A stretch of DNA of 51,282 nucleotides from Desulforamulus aquiferis (GCA_004143605.1 AWVY01000037.1:42037-93318), one strand, 5' to 3'; shown: positions 1 to 9,182, counted from the stretch's first letter. Numbers and translations are program-made. The notes: generated by a model from the letters alone, not told the origin.

Positions 1-40
1 GGAAGACGGGAGGGGCCTTCGAACCCCGACCCTCGCCTTG
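1..40 (-). pseudogene. tRNA-Gly-like 3' fragment (degenerate, cut by window edge)
   Basis: Positions 1-11 are identical to 70-80, and 28-40 are identical to 92-104, inside the intact tRNA-Gly just downstream. The part between them is altered, though it keeps a T-loop-like GGTTCGAA on the minus strand. No anticodon arm or 5' half can be found beyond position 40. It may be a tRNA remnant, the trace of an integration or duplication event, or an assembly error at the contig end. Confidence 0.4.
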
Positions 41-63
41 CTTTTTCTGTTAAGGTTTGCGAA

Positions 64-138
64 TGGAGCGGAAGACGGGATTCGAACCCGCGACCCTCGC
101 CTTGGCAAGGCGATGCTCTACCACTGAGCCACTTCCGC
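64..138 (-). tRNA. tRNA-Gly (GCC)
   Basis: On the minus strand the seven-base acceptor stem GCGGAAG pairs with CTTCCGC and is followed by discriminator T and an encoded CCA. The anticodon loop TTGCCAA gives GCC. The D arm (GCTCAGTGGTAGAGC) and T arm (GGTTCGAATCC) are canonical. It is the last gene of a three-tRNA cluster transcribed Asp-Phe-Gly. Confidence 0.96.
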
Positions 139-153
139 ACTTAAGATAAAATG

Positions 154-229
<76 letters not shown>

Positions 230-236
230 AAATTTG

Positions 237-313
237 TGGCGGAGCTGACGGGAGTCGAACCCGCGTTCTCCTGCGTGACAGGCAGGCATGTTAGGCCACT
301 ACACCACAGCTCC
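237..313 (-). tRNA. tRNA-Asp (GTC)
   Basis: The acceptor stem GGAGCTG/CAGCTCC (in + sense) ends in encoded GCCA. The anticodon loop CTGTCAC gives GTC. The T arm has GGTTCGACTCC. It is the first tRNA of the cluster. Confidence 0.96.
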
Positions 314-400
314 ATTGTCAGCAGCTTTCGCGCTGACATTGATAAGTATACAAAAACTGACTCAAGAAGTCAAATGAAAAATATGCTTATGCAAGATATT

Positions 401-1277
401 TTATCCTTTTTTCTGTTTAGCTTTGCCGAAGGATAAAATTGCTTCTCTAATAAGCTTGGAGCCAAGAATAGCCGTTCTTTCAGAATGATCGTAAACAGGA
501 CTTATTTCCACCAGATCAAAGCCCACCACATTAAAATCCTTTAGCATATATATGGCCTCTAAAATCTCTCCCGATGAGCAGCCACCCGGCTCAGCCGTTC
601 CGGTGCCTGGTGCATAGGCTGGATCAACCACATCAATGTCTAAGGTAATATGGATTGGGCTGCCCTGCAATTCCGGCAGCAGCTTTTTTAATGGCTCAAT
701 CACTTTGCCCACAAACATATTAGTATTCTCACGGGCATAGGCAAACTCCTCCCTGGTGCCTGAGCGAATACCGAATTGGTAGACATTCTTCCCACCCACC
801 AGTCAACGGCATGCCTAATAACCGAGGCATGGGACAAGGGTTGTCCCATATAGTTTTCTCTTAGGTCCGCATGGGCATCAAAATGAAGCAGCTTTAATCC
901 CGGGTATTTGGCAGCAACCTGCTCAATAACTGGCAGACTAATCAGATGCTCTCCCCCCATTACAACGGGAAATTTTTCATCATTAAGGATCTGCCCACAA
1001 CTTGCCCAATACGCTGCAAACTAAGTTCAACATGACCGAAGGGGAGAGCTATGTCCCCTGCATCAAAATAGCTATAGTCACTAAGGTCCCGATCCAATAT
1101 AACACTATACTCTTCCAACCCAATGGAAACTTGTCTGATGGCTTGGGGTCCCATCCTAGTGCCGGGTCTAAAACTTACCGTGAAATCCATAGGGGCGCCA
1201 ACTAGGACAATGTCTGCCTCATTGTAGTCATCTGTAGAGCCAATGAAACCAGAGCATCTATCCAGAAGGTTAAACAT
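401..1277 (-). CDS. speB: agmatinase (ureohydrolase family), frame broken twice
   Basis: Hydrolyses agmatine to putrescine and urea in the cytoplasm with a dinuclear Mn centre. Seen in the sequence: GGEHLI, the metal motif DAHADLR, and DIDVVDPAYAPG followed by GTAEPGG, which is the ureohydrolase signature. The reconstructed length of about 290 residues is normal for the family. The ATG at 1277 has a GGGGAGG ribosome site 8 nt upstream, just past the stop of speE. The frame shifts near 993-996 (one G short in GTGGG) and near 790. Both breaks sit inside conserved sequence, so sequencing indels are likely. It is the last gene of the operon pdaD-speE-speB. Confidence 0.9.
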
Positions 1278-1291
1278 AAAATCAGCCTCCC

Positions 1292-2122
1292 CTATTTGGA
1301 GATTAGTTCACGGACAAAGTTTGGCAAAACAAAGGCTGCCTTATGTATTTCGGGGTTATAATACCGGGTTTTGTAACCAGCCCAGTTACTGAAATCCACT
1401 GCCTCGGGATCATGTTTCTTTGATCCATAGTAAAGCTCCAGCATCCGCCAGGATAGGTAGGTATAAAGGCCAAGTATAGCTTGGTAATTGGGTAATTAGC
1501 CCGAATATCCTTTTGTACCTTTGGAATTAATTCTTCATTATAATAGGGTGACTCTGTTTGGGCCACGAATATGCCATCTTCCTTAAGAGCTTCATGGCAG
1601 CTTTTATAGAAATCCCCTTCAAAAAGACCCACAGCGGGACCAATGGGATCGGTAGAATCAACTAAAATAATATCAAATTCATTCTTATGGTCCTGCACAT
1701 ATTTGATGCCATCTTTATAGTGAACTTCCACCTTGGGGTCTTTTAGGCCACAAGCTATCTCAGGCAAATACTCAATTGAAGTTTCCACTACTCTGCGGTC
1801 TATCTCCACCAATACTGCCTTTTCTACACTGGGATGCTTGATGATTTCCCTAATGGCCCCGCCATCACCGCCACCGATAACAAGTACTTTTTAGGGTTAG
1901 GATGTGTGTTCAGGCAACGTGGCTGATCATTTCATGGTACACAAACTCATCCTTGATATTGGTCATGATAATGTTATCTAATAGGAGCATCCGTCCACAA
2001 AGGGGGGTTTCCACAATAGCCAAATGCTGGTATTCAGTCTGTTCAGAATGCAGGGTCTTGCTAACCTCTACACTTAATGCCAGTCCGGGAACAATATTTC
2101 TTTCGGTATACCATAATTCCAC
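1292..2122 (-). CDS. speE: spermidine synthase, frame broken
   Basis: Transfers an aminopropyl group from decarboxylated S-adenosylmethionine to putrescine. Motifs seen: [10 protein letters not shown] (SAM site), [25 protein letters not shown] with the catalytic Asp, and TYPGGCWSF. The GTG start at 2122 has AGGAGG about 10 nt upstream. The frame shifts near 1890-1910 (before the GGGDGG motif) and near 1430. In the restored last frame the C terminus reads [12 protein letters not shown] and ends in [11 protein letters not shown], with a stop at 1292-1294, giving about 275 residues, the normal size. It lies between pdaD and speB and supplies the second step of spermidine synthesis. Confidence 0.92.
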
Positions 2123-2142
2123 TTTTCAAAACCTCCTAGTTC

Positions 2143-2601
2143 TTAATACCAAAGGGGTACTGCTGCCAGTGCACAGCCTATTTTTTCCACTCTATGCTCA
2201 ACGGCGGCAATTTTTATGTCTATTAGTTCCATACCTCTGGTTTCAAAGGCTTCTTTAACCATGTTTTCTATGTTCTTTTCTGCTTCCGCTTTACTGCATT
2301 TACCGGAGAACTCCATTATTACACCAAAGGTGTCGGCAGAAATCCCTACACCTACAGCGGCTGAAATTAACTCCCCTGGTTCATCACTCATAATGTAGCC
2401 ATATGCGGTGGGAACCAGAGAACCGGGAGGTAGTACCAGTTCCGGATCATTTTCCGTACCTGGCGGAAGAATACTTGATACCCTAATAAGGTTTACATTA
2501 CCAATGCGAGCCTTCAATAATGCATTGTCAAATGCCGTTAACTTGCTTCTGCCTTCAGAAGCAGCCGCTGTAACGAAATATTTCTTAGGAGTGGGTAGCA
2601 T
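2143..2601 (-). CDS. pdaD: pyruvoyl-dependent arginine decarboxylase
   Basis: Decarboxylates arginine to agmatine. The proenzyme cleaves itself before a serine that becomes the pyruvoyl group, and the site is visible as RVSSILPPG (cleavage expected between the two serines). GSLVPTAYG and the C-terminal AAVPLWY also fit this family, which is common in archaea and some Firmicutes. I start at the ATG at 2601 (MLPTPKKYF) because GAGGAG lies 6-8 nt upstream. An in-frame ATG at 2628 has no ribosome site. The frame is intact at 152 residues. As first gene of the operon it feeds agmatine to SpeB. Confidence 0.9.
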   Translation of the reverse strand: MLPTPKKYFVTAAASEGRSKLTAFDNALLKARIGNVNLIRVSSILPPGTENDPELVLPPGSLVPTAYGYIMSDEPGELISAAVGVGISADTFGVIMEFSGKCSKAEAEKNIENMVKEAFETRGMELIDIKIAAVEHRVEKIGCALAAVPLWY

Positions 2602-2746
2602 TCTCAGTTCTCCTCTCTTTTTTATCATATTTTTCGTGTGTTTTTGCTAAACACAAAACATATTATACCAAACTACAGACAAAAATAAACTATTTTTTCA
2701 TCTTTATGAAATATCTTGCCATAATCAAAGGCCAGAATTAAGGATC

Positions 2747-2805
2747 AAAGTACCGAAAGTCGCACTTTTGGGAAACTGCTTTAATGTGCGACTTCCTGGT
2801 ACTTT
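2747..2805. repeat. long inverted repeat in divergent intergenic region
   Basis: AAAGTACC-GA-AAGTCGCAC pairs with GTGCGACTT-CCT-GGTACTTT across a 20-nt loop. It gives 17 paired bases with one internal loop. It lies between the minus-strand polyamine operon and the plus-strand stress gene. It has no T-tract on either side, so it is probably an operator or a folded 5' leader rather than a terminator. Confidence 0.6.
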
Positions 2806-2888
2806 ATGAAATTTATATCAGGCATGTTCCCACTGTAAATGGGTAACATAACTTTGTACCTTTAAACAAAATAAAGGAGGTTATGCTC

Positions 2889-3357
2889 TTGAAAACTGTA
2901 ACTGGTTTTTCTCCTCCCGGGATCAGGCCGAAAAAGCTGTGGCCGACTTGCGACATGCCGGTTGGACCAATGATATTTCAATTATTGCTAAGGACGAAAG
3001 CAAAGGCCCCCGCACCAGTAATTTCACAGGTGGGGATGGAGTAAGTGACGGCGCGACTGGCGGTGCCGCCATTGGTGGTCTAGCAGGACTTGCTTTAGGT
3101 GCTGGAGCCTTAGCCATACCTGGCTTTGGTCCACTGATTGCTGCTGGCCCTATCGCCGCTGCCATATCCGGAGCTGCCACCGGTGGTATTGCCGGAGGAT
3201 TGATTGATTATGGCATCCCAGAAGCAAAGGGCCGTGAGTATGAAGATCGCATTAAACAAGGAAAAATTATGGTTTCCATTAAGGCTGATGGAGCAAAATT
3301 AACGAGGCCGAAAACAGCTTAAAACAACATGGTGCTGAAAACGTAGAAATGCACTAG
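2889..3357 (+). CDS. YflT-like general stress protein with glycine-rich core, frame broken twice
   Basis: The restored N terminus reads KTVTGFFSSRDQAEKAVADLR, then GWTNDISIIAKDE, then a Gly/Ala-rich hydrophobic stretch (AAIGGLAGLALGAGALAIPGF) and a C-terminal KINEAENSLKQHGAENVEMH. This is the layout of short Firmicutes proteins annotated as general stress protein 17M/YflT-like. The TTG at 2889 is placed 8 nt after AAGGAGG; an ATG at 2883 is too close to it. The frame shifts near 2912 (one T short in a T run) and near 3300. The Gly-rich segment may insert in or contact membranes. Function is inferred from resemblance only. Confidence 0.6.
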
Positions 3358-3370
3358 GAAATTGAGACTA

Positions 3371-3402
3371 CTAGACGCCCCTGGCGTCTAGTTCTTTTTT
3401 TA
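3371..3402 (+). terminator. intrinsic terminator after stress protein
   Basis: CTAGACGCC and GGCGTCTAG form a 9-bp stem with loop CCT, followed by TTCTTTTTTT. Confidence 0.9.
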
Positions 3403-4247
3403 TAGACTCATAGAGCCCTTAAATGCCAATGCATCCTCAGCCTGGGTCCCTGGGACTCACAAATTACGGTGGGTTCCATTCCTCTTTCTGCTATTAATTG
3501 AGCAAGGGGGGCAAATTCGGGACCGTAGAGATGACTTTCCTTGAGAGTCCAGTGCTTCTTCTCTCCCGCCCGTGTAAATTCCACCGGACTAAAATGCATA
3601 TGCAATGTCTTTAGGGCTTGGACTCCAATTGCATCAGTTATTTTGTTCAAAATCAAGGCAAAATCTTCGATGCCTTGAAGTCCTCCCTGGGATACTGCAT
3701 GTAGATGCCCAAAGTCAACACAGGGCACTACCTGTTCTCCAAGCTGACATAGTTCTAAAATTTCTTCTAGAGAGCCAATTTGATTTATTTTACCCATGGT
3801 TTCTGCAGCCAATAAAATATCATCCAAGCCTTCAGCCTTAATCTCCTCTAAAACTTCGGCCAAGCAGACCTTGGCCCGTCGAAAGGTCTCTAAACGATTA
3901 TCTCCCGGACCACCACCCGGGTGAAAAACCACAGTAGTAGCTCCCATCCAACTGGCAGCCCTCAGGGAGTCTAAAATATACCCCTTAGTCTTAAGCCTTT
4001 TTTCCGGGTCCTCGGTACTAAGATTTATATAGTAGGGGGCATGAATCGACAGCTTAATGCCATGTTGCCTCGCCCTTTTACCCAGCTCTCCGGCCATTTC
4101 TTCCTTTATGCGTACTCCCCGGCTGCATTGATACTCATAGGCATTTAGCCCTTGTCCAGCCAACCAAGCAGGCATATCCAATGAACTCTTGAAACCGGCT
4201 CCATAAAAGGAATCTGGTGCTCCAGCTGATCCAAAATATATTGTCAA
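3400..4247 (-). CDS. endonuclease IV-like TIM-barrel protein (AP endonuclease family 2)
   Basis: Resembles deoxyribonuclease IV and other xylose-isomerase-like TIM barrels: SIHAPYYINL, VVFHPGGG, LAAETMG, PCVDFGHLHA, TLHMHFSPVEFT and ICESQG supply the His/Glu/Asp metal ligands. Nfo-type enzymes cut DNA at abasic sites. About 280 residues is the normal size. A TTG at 4247 has GAGGAG 8 nt upstream and is preferred over the GTG at 4256 that overlaps this site. The frame breaks near 3455; the restored tail reads QAEDALAFKGSMSL with a stop at 3400. The sugar isomerase branch of the same fold is the alternative. Confidence 0.75.
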
Positions 4248-4344
4248 AAAAATCACTCCTCTATTTTTCCAATTGTTGGGAGGTAATTTGTCTAATTGGA
4301 AGAATTATACATTATGAGTTATATTTGTCAACGGGGGTGCGATA

Positions 4345-5922
4345 ATGCGCGGTAAGCTTTATCAGATACTTTTTTAATCATTTTTCTTAGTTTTTTCTCC
4401 CTTGCCCTTAGATATTACGGAGTAAATACCCACGTGGTGTCTGAACAAATCACCCTACCAGAGGAATATGATATCACCTATGTCACAGAGGAAACAATTA
4501 AAACCCTGGATCCTGCAGAGGCAAATAATTTATCCGAGGCCAAGGCTTTGGTTAATATCTTTGAGGGCTTGGTACGTTTTAAGCCCAATTCCACAGAGGT
4601 AGAGCCATGTTTAGCCATTAGCTGGGAAGTGTCCCCCGATGGTCTAAGCTGGACTTTCACCCTGCGTCAGGGGGTTCTTTTTCACGATAATACTCCCTTC
4701 AATGCAGAAGCCGTTAAATTTAGTGTTGAGAGACAGCTCCAGCCTCTCAAAAGGGACAATATGACTTACGGTAGCTTTACCTTTGGAGTGGTAAAAGCAG
4801 TCGATGTAATTGATGACTATACAGTAAAATTTACCCTTAATTCACCCTACGCACCCTTTTTGAGAAATCTGGCAATGCCTGGGCTGCTCCTATTGTCAGT
4901 CCTACTTCTGTTAGCAAGCAGGGTGATAATTTTTATAAAATCCTGCGGGTACCGGTGCATATTCCCTTGGGGGCTGGAATAGAGAAAACCCCGTCCTTAT
5001 TGCAAACCAAAGTTATTGGGGAAAACGGCCAAAAATAAATTCTATTTTATTTGCGCACGGCACAGTTAATGAGAGGATAAACTCTGTTAACTCAGGCCTT
5101 GCAGATATAGCAGATATACCGGCCAAGCAACTAGCCAAGCTCACCAAAGAAAATATGTCTAAACTTAGTCAGCCCTCTGCCTCCCTTGGCTACCTTGGCA
5201 TGTACAATGACCGTCCCCCCTTTAATAATTCCAGAATCCGAAGGGCCATCTGTGTTGCCATGGACAGAAAGGAAATAGCCCAAGAATTATTTGGTGATAA
5301 TTCCCTAGCCGCCAACAGTGTCCTACCTCCTTTAATTCTGGGTTATAACAAAGACCTTACTCCCTATTCCGGGGGCGCGCAAAACGCCAAAGAGCTTTTA
5401 AGGGCGGCTGGATATCCCAATGGTATCGACATTACTTTGATAAGCTATACTTCACCCAGGCCCTACAATCCAATTGGCTCTACCCTGCTGGCCGATATTG
5501 TAAAGAGACAATTAGCCAAGGCCGATATAAGGGTAACAATTAAATCCTATCCTTGGCATGAATTTAAAACAGCCCTGAACAATCAACAGGGAGATGCTTT
5601 TCTTTTTGGTTGGGTTGGGGATAATATGGACCCTGATAATTTTTTATATACATTGCTTGCATCAGGGGCTACCCCCCAAACAAATCTTACCAAATATAAA
5701 AACAGTGAAGTTGACCGACTGATATCTGCTGCCCAAAAGGAACATGATGAAAGCGTAAGAAAAAGATTATACTTTCATGCCCAGCAAATCATTCTCCAGG
5801 ATACCCCCATGGTATTTTTGAACTATGGTAAGGATACAATAGCAGTGGCTGACTACATAAAAGAAGTTTCTCTCAATCCCTTTGGACTACCTTTATTTAA
5901 GGATGCATATATCAAAAAATAG
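4345..5922 (+). CDS. ABC transporter substrate-binding protein, family 5 (oligopeptide/nickel type), frame broken
   Basis: Extracytoplasmic solute-binding protein for peptides, nickel or similar ligands. Seen: LSEAKALVNIFEGLVRF, WEVSPDGLSWTFTLRQGVLFHD, NAEAVKFS, and the late IRRAICVAMDRKEI, AKELLRAAGYPNG and LFGWVGDNMDPDNFLY blocks. Starting at ATG 4345 and restoring one T in the T run near 4380 gives a hydrophobic N terminus (KLYQILFLIIFLSFFSLAL), an uncleaved or signal-type anchor without a lipobox Cys. Further shifts lie near 4885, 4945 and 5030. About 525 residues after repair. No permease or ATPase genes flank it, so it is an orphan binding protein and its ligand cannot be told. Confidence 0.8.
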
Positions 5923-6056
5923 TAAACTAACATGCTAAATGAATAAAAACTAAAAAAGTGTAAGTAATTAAGCTACAAGTGAATATCTTCCTGTTTTTCG
6001 AAAAAGAATATTCCTAGGCAAAAAAGCCTAAATAATATTTTCAGGGAGGTAATTCA

Positions 6057-6698
6057 ATGTACCAAAACGTTCAACAGCTTCAATCACGTATTAGCAACCT
6101 ACGTAGTGAGCTGAGCAGCATCGAACAAATGTGCCGCCAAATGCAGCAATCCGAACAAAATAATCAGCAGCAGCTCCAGCAAATGTCCCAAGTTGAATCC
6201 AATGCTAGTCAGCAGCTACAACGCATCAGTCAAACATGCCAGCGCATTAACCAGGAACTAAACCAGCTTACTAGCATGTCATCTCAAATGATGTCTCAAA
6301 ACCAAGGTTTCCAAGGCAATCAATATGGCTCCAGCCAATATGGCGGTCAATATGGACAAGGTCAGCAGTACGGAACAACCTCCTATGGCCTAGCTGGTCA
6401 AAATCAACAAACCGGCCAATTTGGTGGCAATATTAATAGCGTCATCAGTGCTGCCACATCCCACCAAAACCAAGGTACCGGCTTTAATACAAGCCAATTT
6501 GGTCAAGGCCAAAACTTCGGACAATTTGGCCAGAATCAATATAACCAGTATACCCAGCGTAGTGGTCAAAACTTCCAAAACCAAAACCTGGGAAGCTATG
6601 GTATTAGCTCTGCCCAAGCAAGCTACCTAAGTCAATTTGGCAATCAACAAACCCAACCCTACCAGAATAATTTCAGCACTACCCAGTTTGGTCAATAA
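6057..6698 (+). CDS. Gln/Asn/Gly-rich protein: N-terminal coiled coil plus QFGQ/QYG repeats
   Basis: An intact 213-residue frame with AGGGAGG 6 nt before the ATG. Residues 1-75 form a glutamine-rich heptad pattern (LQSRISNLRSELSSIEQ) typical of a coiled coil. Residues 85-213 are low complexity with repeated QYGQ, QFGQ, NQ and SQ units and almost no charged residues, ending TTQFGQ. There is no signal peptide or membrane segment. The composition resembles spore-coat or prion-like proteins. I do not recognise a family. A role in the spore coat or a self-assembling matrix is only a guess. It is monocistronic, with a palindromic terminator behind it. Confidence 0.85.
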   Translation: MYQNVQQLQSRISNLRSELSSIEQMCRQMQQSEQNNQQQLQQMSQVESNASQQLQRISQTCQRINQELNQLTSMSSQMMSQNQGFQGNQYGSSQYGGQYGQGQQYGTTSYGLAGQNQQTGQFGGNINSVISAATSHQNQGTGFNTSQFGQGQNFGQFGQNQYNQYTQRSGQNFQNQNLGSYGISSAQASYLSQFGNQQTQPYQNNFSTTQFGQ

Positions 6699-6714
6699 TA
6701 TAAATTTTTTCAAG

Positions 6715-6738
6715 AAGGACACGCCTAGGCGTGTCCTT
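6715..6738. terminator. perfect 24-nt palindromic hairpin
   Basis: The sequence is its own reverse complement (AAGGACACGCCT and its mirror). It lies 17 nt after the Gln-rich gene. No clear T-tract follows, so termination is probable rather than certain. Confidence 0.6.
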
Positions 6739-6863
6739 CACAGATTGTCTTACTTTTACACAGATACGAACTATTAGACATTTTACACCCCTTAACAGAA
6801 GTTATTAATAAGAAGTATAATAATAGCACAAAAACCGGAAAGTCTTTACAGGGGGTGTAAATT

Positions 6864-7103
6864 TTGGCAAAGGTTCTAAAAGAAGGGACTTCTTACAACC
6901 AGCGGGATGTAATAGATGTCCTGGTGGAGTTCTCTGGTTTCAAAGATAGGGTAGAGAAAAAATTCAAAGAGGTTGCCAGGGAGCTGGAGGGTAAACCTAA
7001 CGAGCATGACCTCTGGGTGAACATTTACCTTATCTCTTGCGATTACGCCGATGATCAATTCACCAAACGCAAGAGCCCCGAGCCTATCCAAAAAATATCT
7101 TAA
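6864..7103 (+). CDS. hypothetical protein, 79 aa
   Basis: A TTG start follows GGGGGTGTAAATT. The protein is mixed-charge and soluble (DVIDVLVEFSGFKDRVEKKF, then WVNIYLISCDYADDQF). No known domain is recognised. It is single, with a shared terminator behind it. Confidence 0.6.
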   Translation: MAKVLKEGTSYNQRDVIDVLVEFSGFKDRVEKKFKEVARELEGKPNEHDLWVNIYLISCDYADDQFTKRKSPEPIQKIS

Positions 7104-7111
7104 TCAAAACC

Positions 7112-8235
7112 TTAATTAATAAAGCCCTGCCAACGCAGGGTTTTATTATGCCGGTACCAATTCAAAAACCGCCCTCCTTGATGGACCGTAATGTTTTCTA
7201 ATTTCCAGCCCATTAACAAATCCACCGGGTAAACTAACCCCTGCCTCCCGCCGATAATCTGTACCAATTCAGGAGAAAGGGCCACCTCTCCTATTGTTAC
7301 TGTTTTGAGTCTATAACAAACATTTCCACCTTCGACAAATAGCTCACCGGCAATGGTAAACTGCACCTGCTCTTTACTAAAGCCGCTTATTACCAGCATA
7401 CTATCTGCAAAGCTTACCCTGGTGGCATTTGTTTCCGTCACTGCACCAAAGAGCATCCGGCTAATGGTATTTTGACTATACTCGGCCTGCACCCTTTTCC
7501 CGGTAAACTGTAAACGATCGGGGCGATACTTATCCCAGGGGGCATTTCTAAACCTTTCCAAGACAGTTTCAAGGGGCTTTAAGGCTTCAGCCAATCCAGC
7601 CACAACCTCCAGCACCCTACCCTGATTTTCCCCCAATTCCTTTCTTACCTGCTCAAGCAGCAGCTCCTTTGAACGGTGTAAAGCCTCATCTTGCTGCATG
7701 ATTTTAACAACCTCGGCCTCCTGGTGCTGCAAACCATGCTCTAATTCTGATAACTGATTAGTTCTTTCCTTAACCTCATCTATGGCTCCCTGAGCTAGGT
7801 TAACATCCTTAATTCCTTGAGAGATTAACAAAGCAATCAGAGCAACTCTATTGATAAAATCACCTAAATCAACTGCGCCAAGTAGCATAATAAGATAATT
7901 TGTACGCCCCTCAACATAAAAATGCTTTAACCAGAGCTTCAATCTATCCATACACATATCCAAATTTTTTCCGACTCACTAAGCTGCTGCTGCACATTGG
8001 GAATTTCAGCTCTAATTTGATTAAGATTAGACTGAACCTTAGCCAACTCTTTTTGGTTGTGCTCCATCTGCAATTGCACCTGCAGCATTTCTACAACAAC
8101 TTGTTGCTCCTTTTGTTTCAGCAGGCTGTGTTGTTTTATCGCTTCATTATCTCCGGCATAGGACCATGGAACTAAAGCGCATATCCCTAGATAAAGAGCT
8201 ACTAGCATAGCGGCGAAAGTTTTTCTTAGGTCCAT
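7112..8235 (-). CDS. exported coiled-coil protein of unknown function, one frameshift
   Basis: The N terminus MDLRKTFAAMLVALYLGICAL with a following AGD is a signal peptide. Residues 30-95 and roughly 125-210 are long Gln/Glu/Leu heptad segments, separated by a hydrophobic stretch (YLIMLLGAVDLGDFINRVALIALLISQ) that may be a second membrane segment. The C-terminal 120 residues look like a beta-rich domain. The frame breaks near 7960, where SESEKIW should continue as DMCMDRLKLW. The N-terminal part resembles the coiled coil of EnvC/M23-peptidase regulators, but no peptidase motif is seen. About 370 residues in total. Confidence 0.7.
7121..7145. terminator. bidirectional intrinsic terminator
   Basis: AAAGCCCTGC/GCAGGGTTTT with a 4-nt loop lies between two converging genes, with T runs on both strands. 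Confidence 0.85.
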
Positions 8236-8415
8236 TAAAAGGCCACCTTTCCTCTGATTACATTCTACGCCACAACCACCCTCCTGACAATTGGCGAAAT
8301 ATAAACAAGAAGTTAAATATAAAGGTAAAAGTTAATCTAAAATATAGCAAACCTAAGCAACACATAAATGCAATAATTTATTTAGATCTGTTCTACAAAA
8401 GGCGACAACATTTGT

Positions 8416-8444
8416 TTGACATTTTTTGTTAGCAAGAGTATAAT
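8416..8444 (+). promoter_or_regulatory. consensus sigma-A promoter
   Basis: TTGACA at 8416-8421 and TATAAT at 8439-8444, with exactly 17 bp between. It is 29 nt upstream of the 8473 start and has a GGAGG ribosome site after it. Confidence 0.9.
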
Positions 8445-8472
8445 CATCAAAAAGAAAAAGGAGGTAAATACA

Positions 8473-8766
8473 TTGACCTTTGAAGTATATTACCCTCGGT
8501 CAGAAAACTATGTATCTGTTTCTAAAAATCATATAACCCTAAACCGAAATCTTGCAGCAAAGCTAAATGCCGATCACGTTGAACTTGCATATGATAGAGA
8601 AGAAAAGGTTATTAGAATCCAGCCCTCTGCGCCAGATAGCGGATTGATCATGAATAAAACTCGTATAGGTGCTAAGGGATTTCTTCAATATTTCGGCATC
8701 GAAAATAAAGGCAAATTTCCCGCAACCTTTAGTGAAGATGAAAAAATCATCTTGATCCAGTTGTAA
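8473..8766 (+). CDS. hypothetical protein, 97 aa
   Basis: A TTG start at 8473 follows AAAGGAGG by 9 nt and directly follows the consensus promoter, so upstream in-frame codons are promoter rather than coding. The sequence has alternating beta-type patterning (FEVYYPRSENYVSVSKNHITL, then VIRIQPS) and no membrane segment. No family is recognised. It is probably strongly expressed, given the perfect promoter. Confidence 0.75.
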   Translation: MTFEVYYPRSENYVSVSKNHITLNRNLAAKLNADHVELAYDREEKVIRIQPSAPDSGLIMNKTRIGAKGFLQYFGIENKGKFPATFSEDEKIILIQL

Positions 8767-8792
8767 TCTAAGTAAAATATCAAAGTAAAATT

Positions 8793-8830
8793 AAAAGCTA
8801 ACTCCCAACCATGGTTGGGAGTTAGCTTTT
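8793..8830. terminator. perfect 38-nt palindromic terminator
   Basis: AAAAGCTAACTCCCAACCA and its exact mirror give a 19-bp hairpin with T runs on both strands, 27 nt after the stop of the 97-aa gene. Confidence 0.85.
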
Positions 8831-8857
8831 GAAAAACACCACTACACAATGCAAAAA

Positions 8858-8884
8858 CCAGGTGACATCTTCACCTGGCTCTTT
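8858..8884 (-). terminator. intrinsic terminator of the small minus-strand gene
   Basis: CCAGGTGA/TCACCTGG with loop CATCT. On the minus strand it is followed by TTTTTGC, and it lies just downstream of the stop at 8893. Confidence 0.75.
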
Positions 8885-8892
8885 TAAATAGC

Positions 8893-9182
8893 TTAATGCT
8901 CCTGGTCGCAGGTCATTCCCTGTTCAAAGTCTTCCTGTGTCAAATAAAAACATCTGTAATTGCATATTTACCTAGATTTTTATCTAACTCTTTTTCATAA
9001 AGATGTCCGTATACTATTCCTTTAGAGACAGCTTTATCCTGAAAACAAATGGCATAAAGGTCTCCTTGTTTGAGAACTCTGCAAGGAATGTCGTAGGTTT
9101 TAGAAATCTTTATTGCTGTGGGAAGTGCCCGCTCAAAATCCTCAGGTTCCATGGTGAATGCAGGGTAAAGATAAGATCGCAC
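8893..9182 (-). CDS. hypothetical protein, about 96 aa, one frameshift
   Basis: A GTG at 9182 follows AGGAG by 9 nt. The protein begins VRSYLYPAFTMEPEDFERALP and contains KAVSKGIVYGHLYEKELD. The apparent stop at 8940 follows a T run. Restoring one T continues the frame as DVFYLTQEDFEQGMTCDQEH, with a stop at 8893 just before a terminator. No family is recognised. Confidence 0.65.

Noticed and set aside
1902..2258. 118-residue plus-strand frame
   Set aside because: Antisense to speE and the end of pdaD; no ribosome site and no protein-like composition.
2923..3180. Pro/Ala-rich minus-strand frame
   Set aside because: Mirror of the Gly/Ala-rich coding sequence of the stress protein.
6390..6630. 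Two extra frames inside the Gln-rich gene
   Set aside because: They arise from the repetitive codons of the real gene in other frames.
6715..8878. Series of palindromes as a possible CRISPR or mobile array
   Set aside because: The hairpins differ in sequence, are unevenly spaced and each lies at the end of a gene, so they are separate terminators. No CRISPR array or cas gene was seen anywhere in the window.
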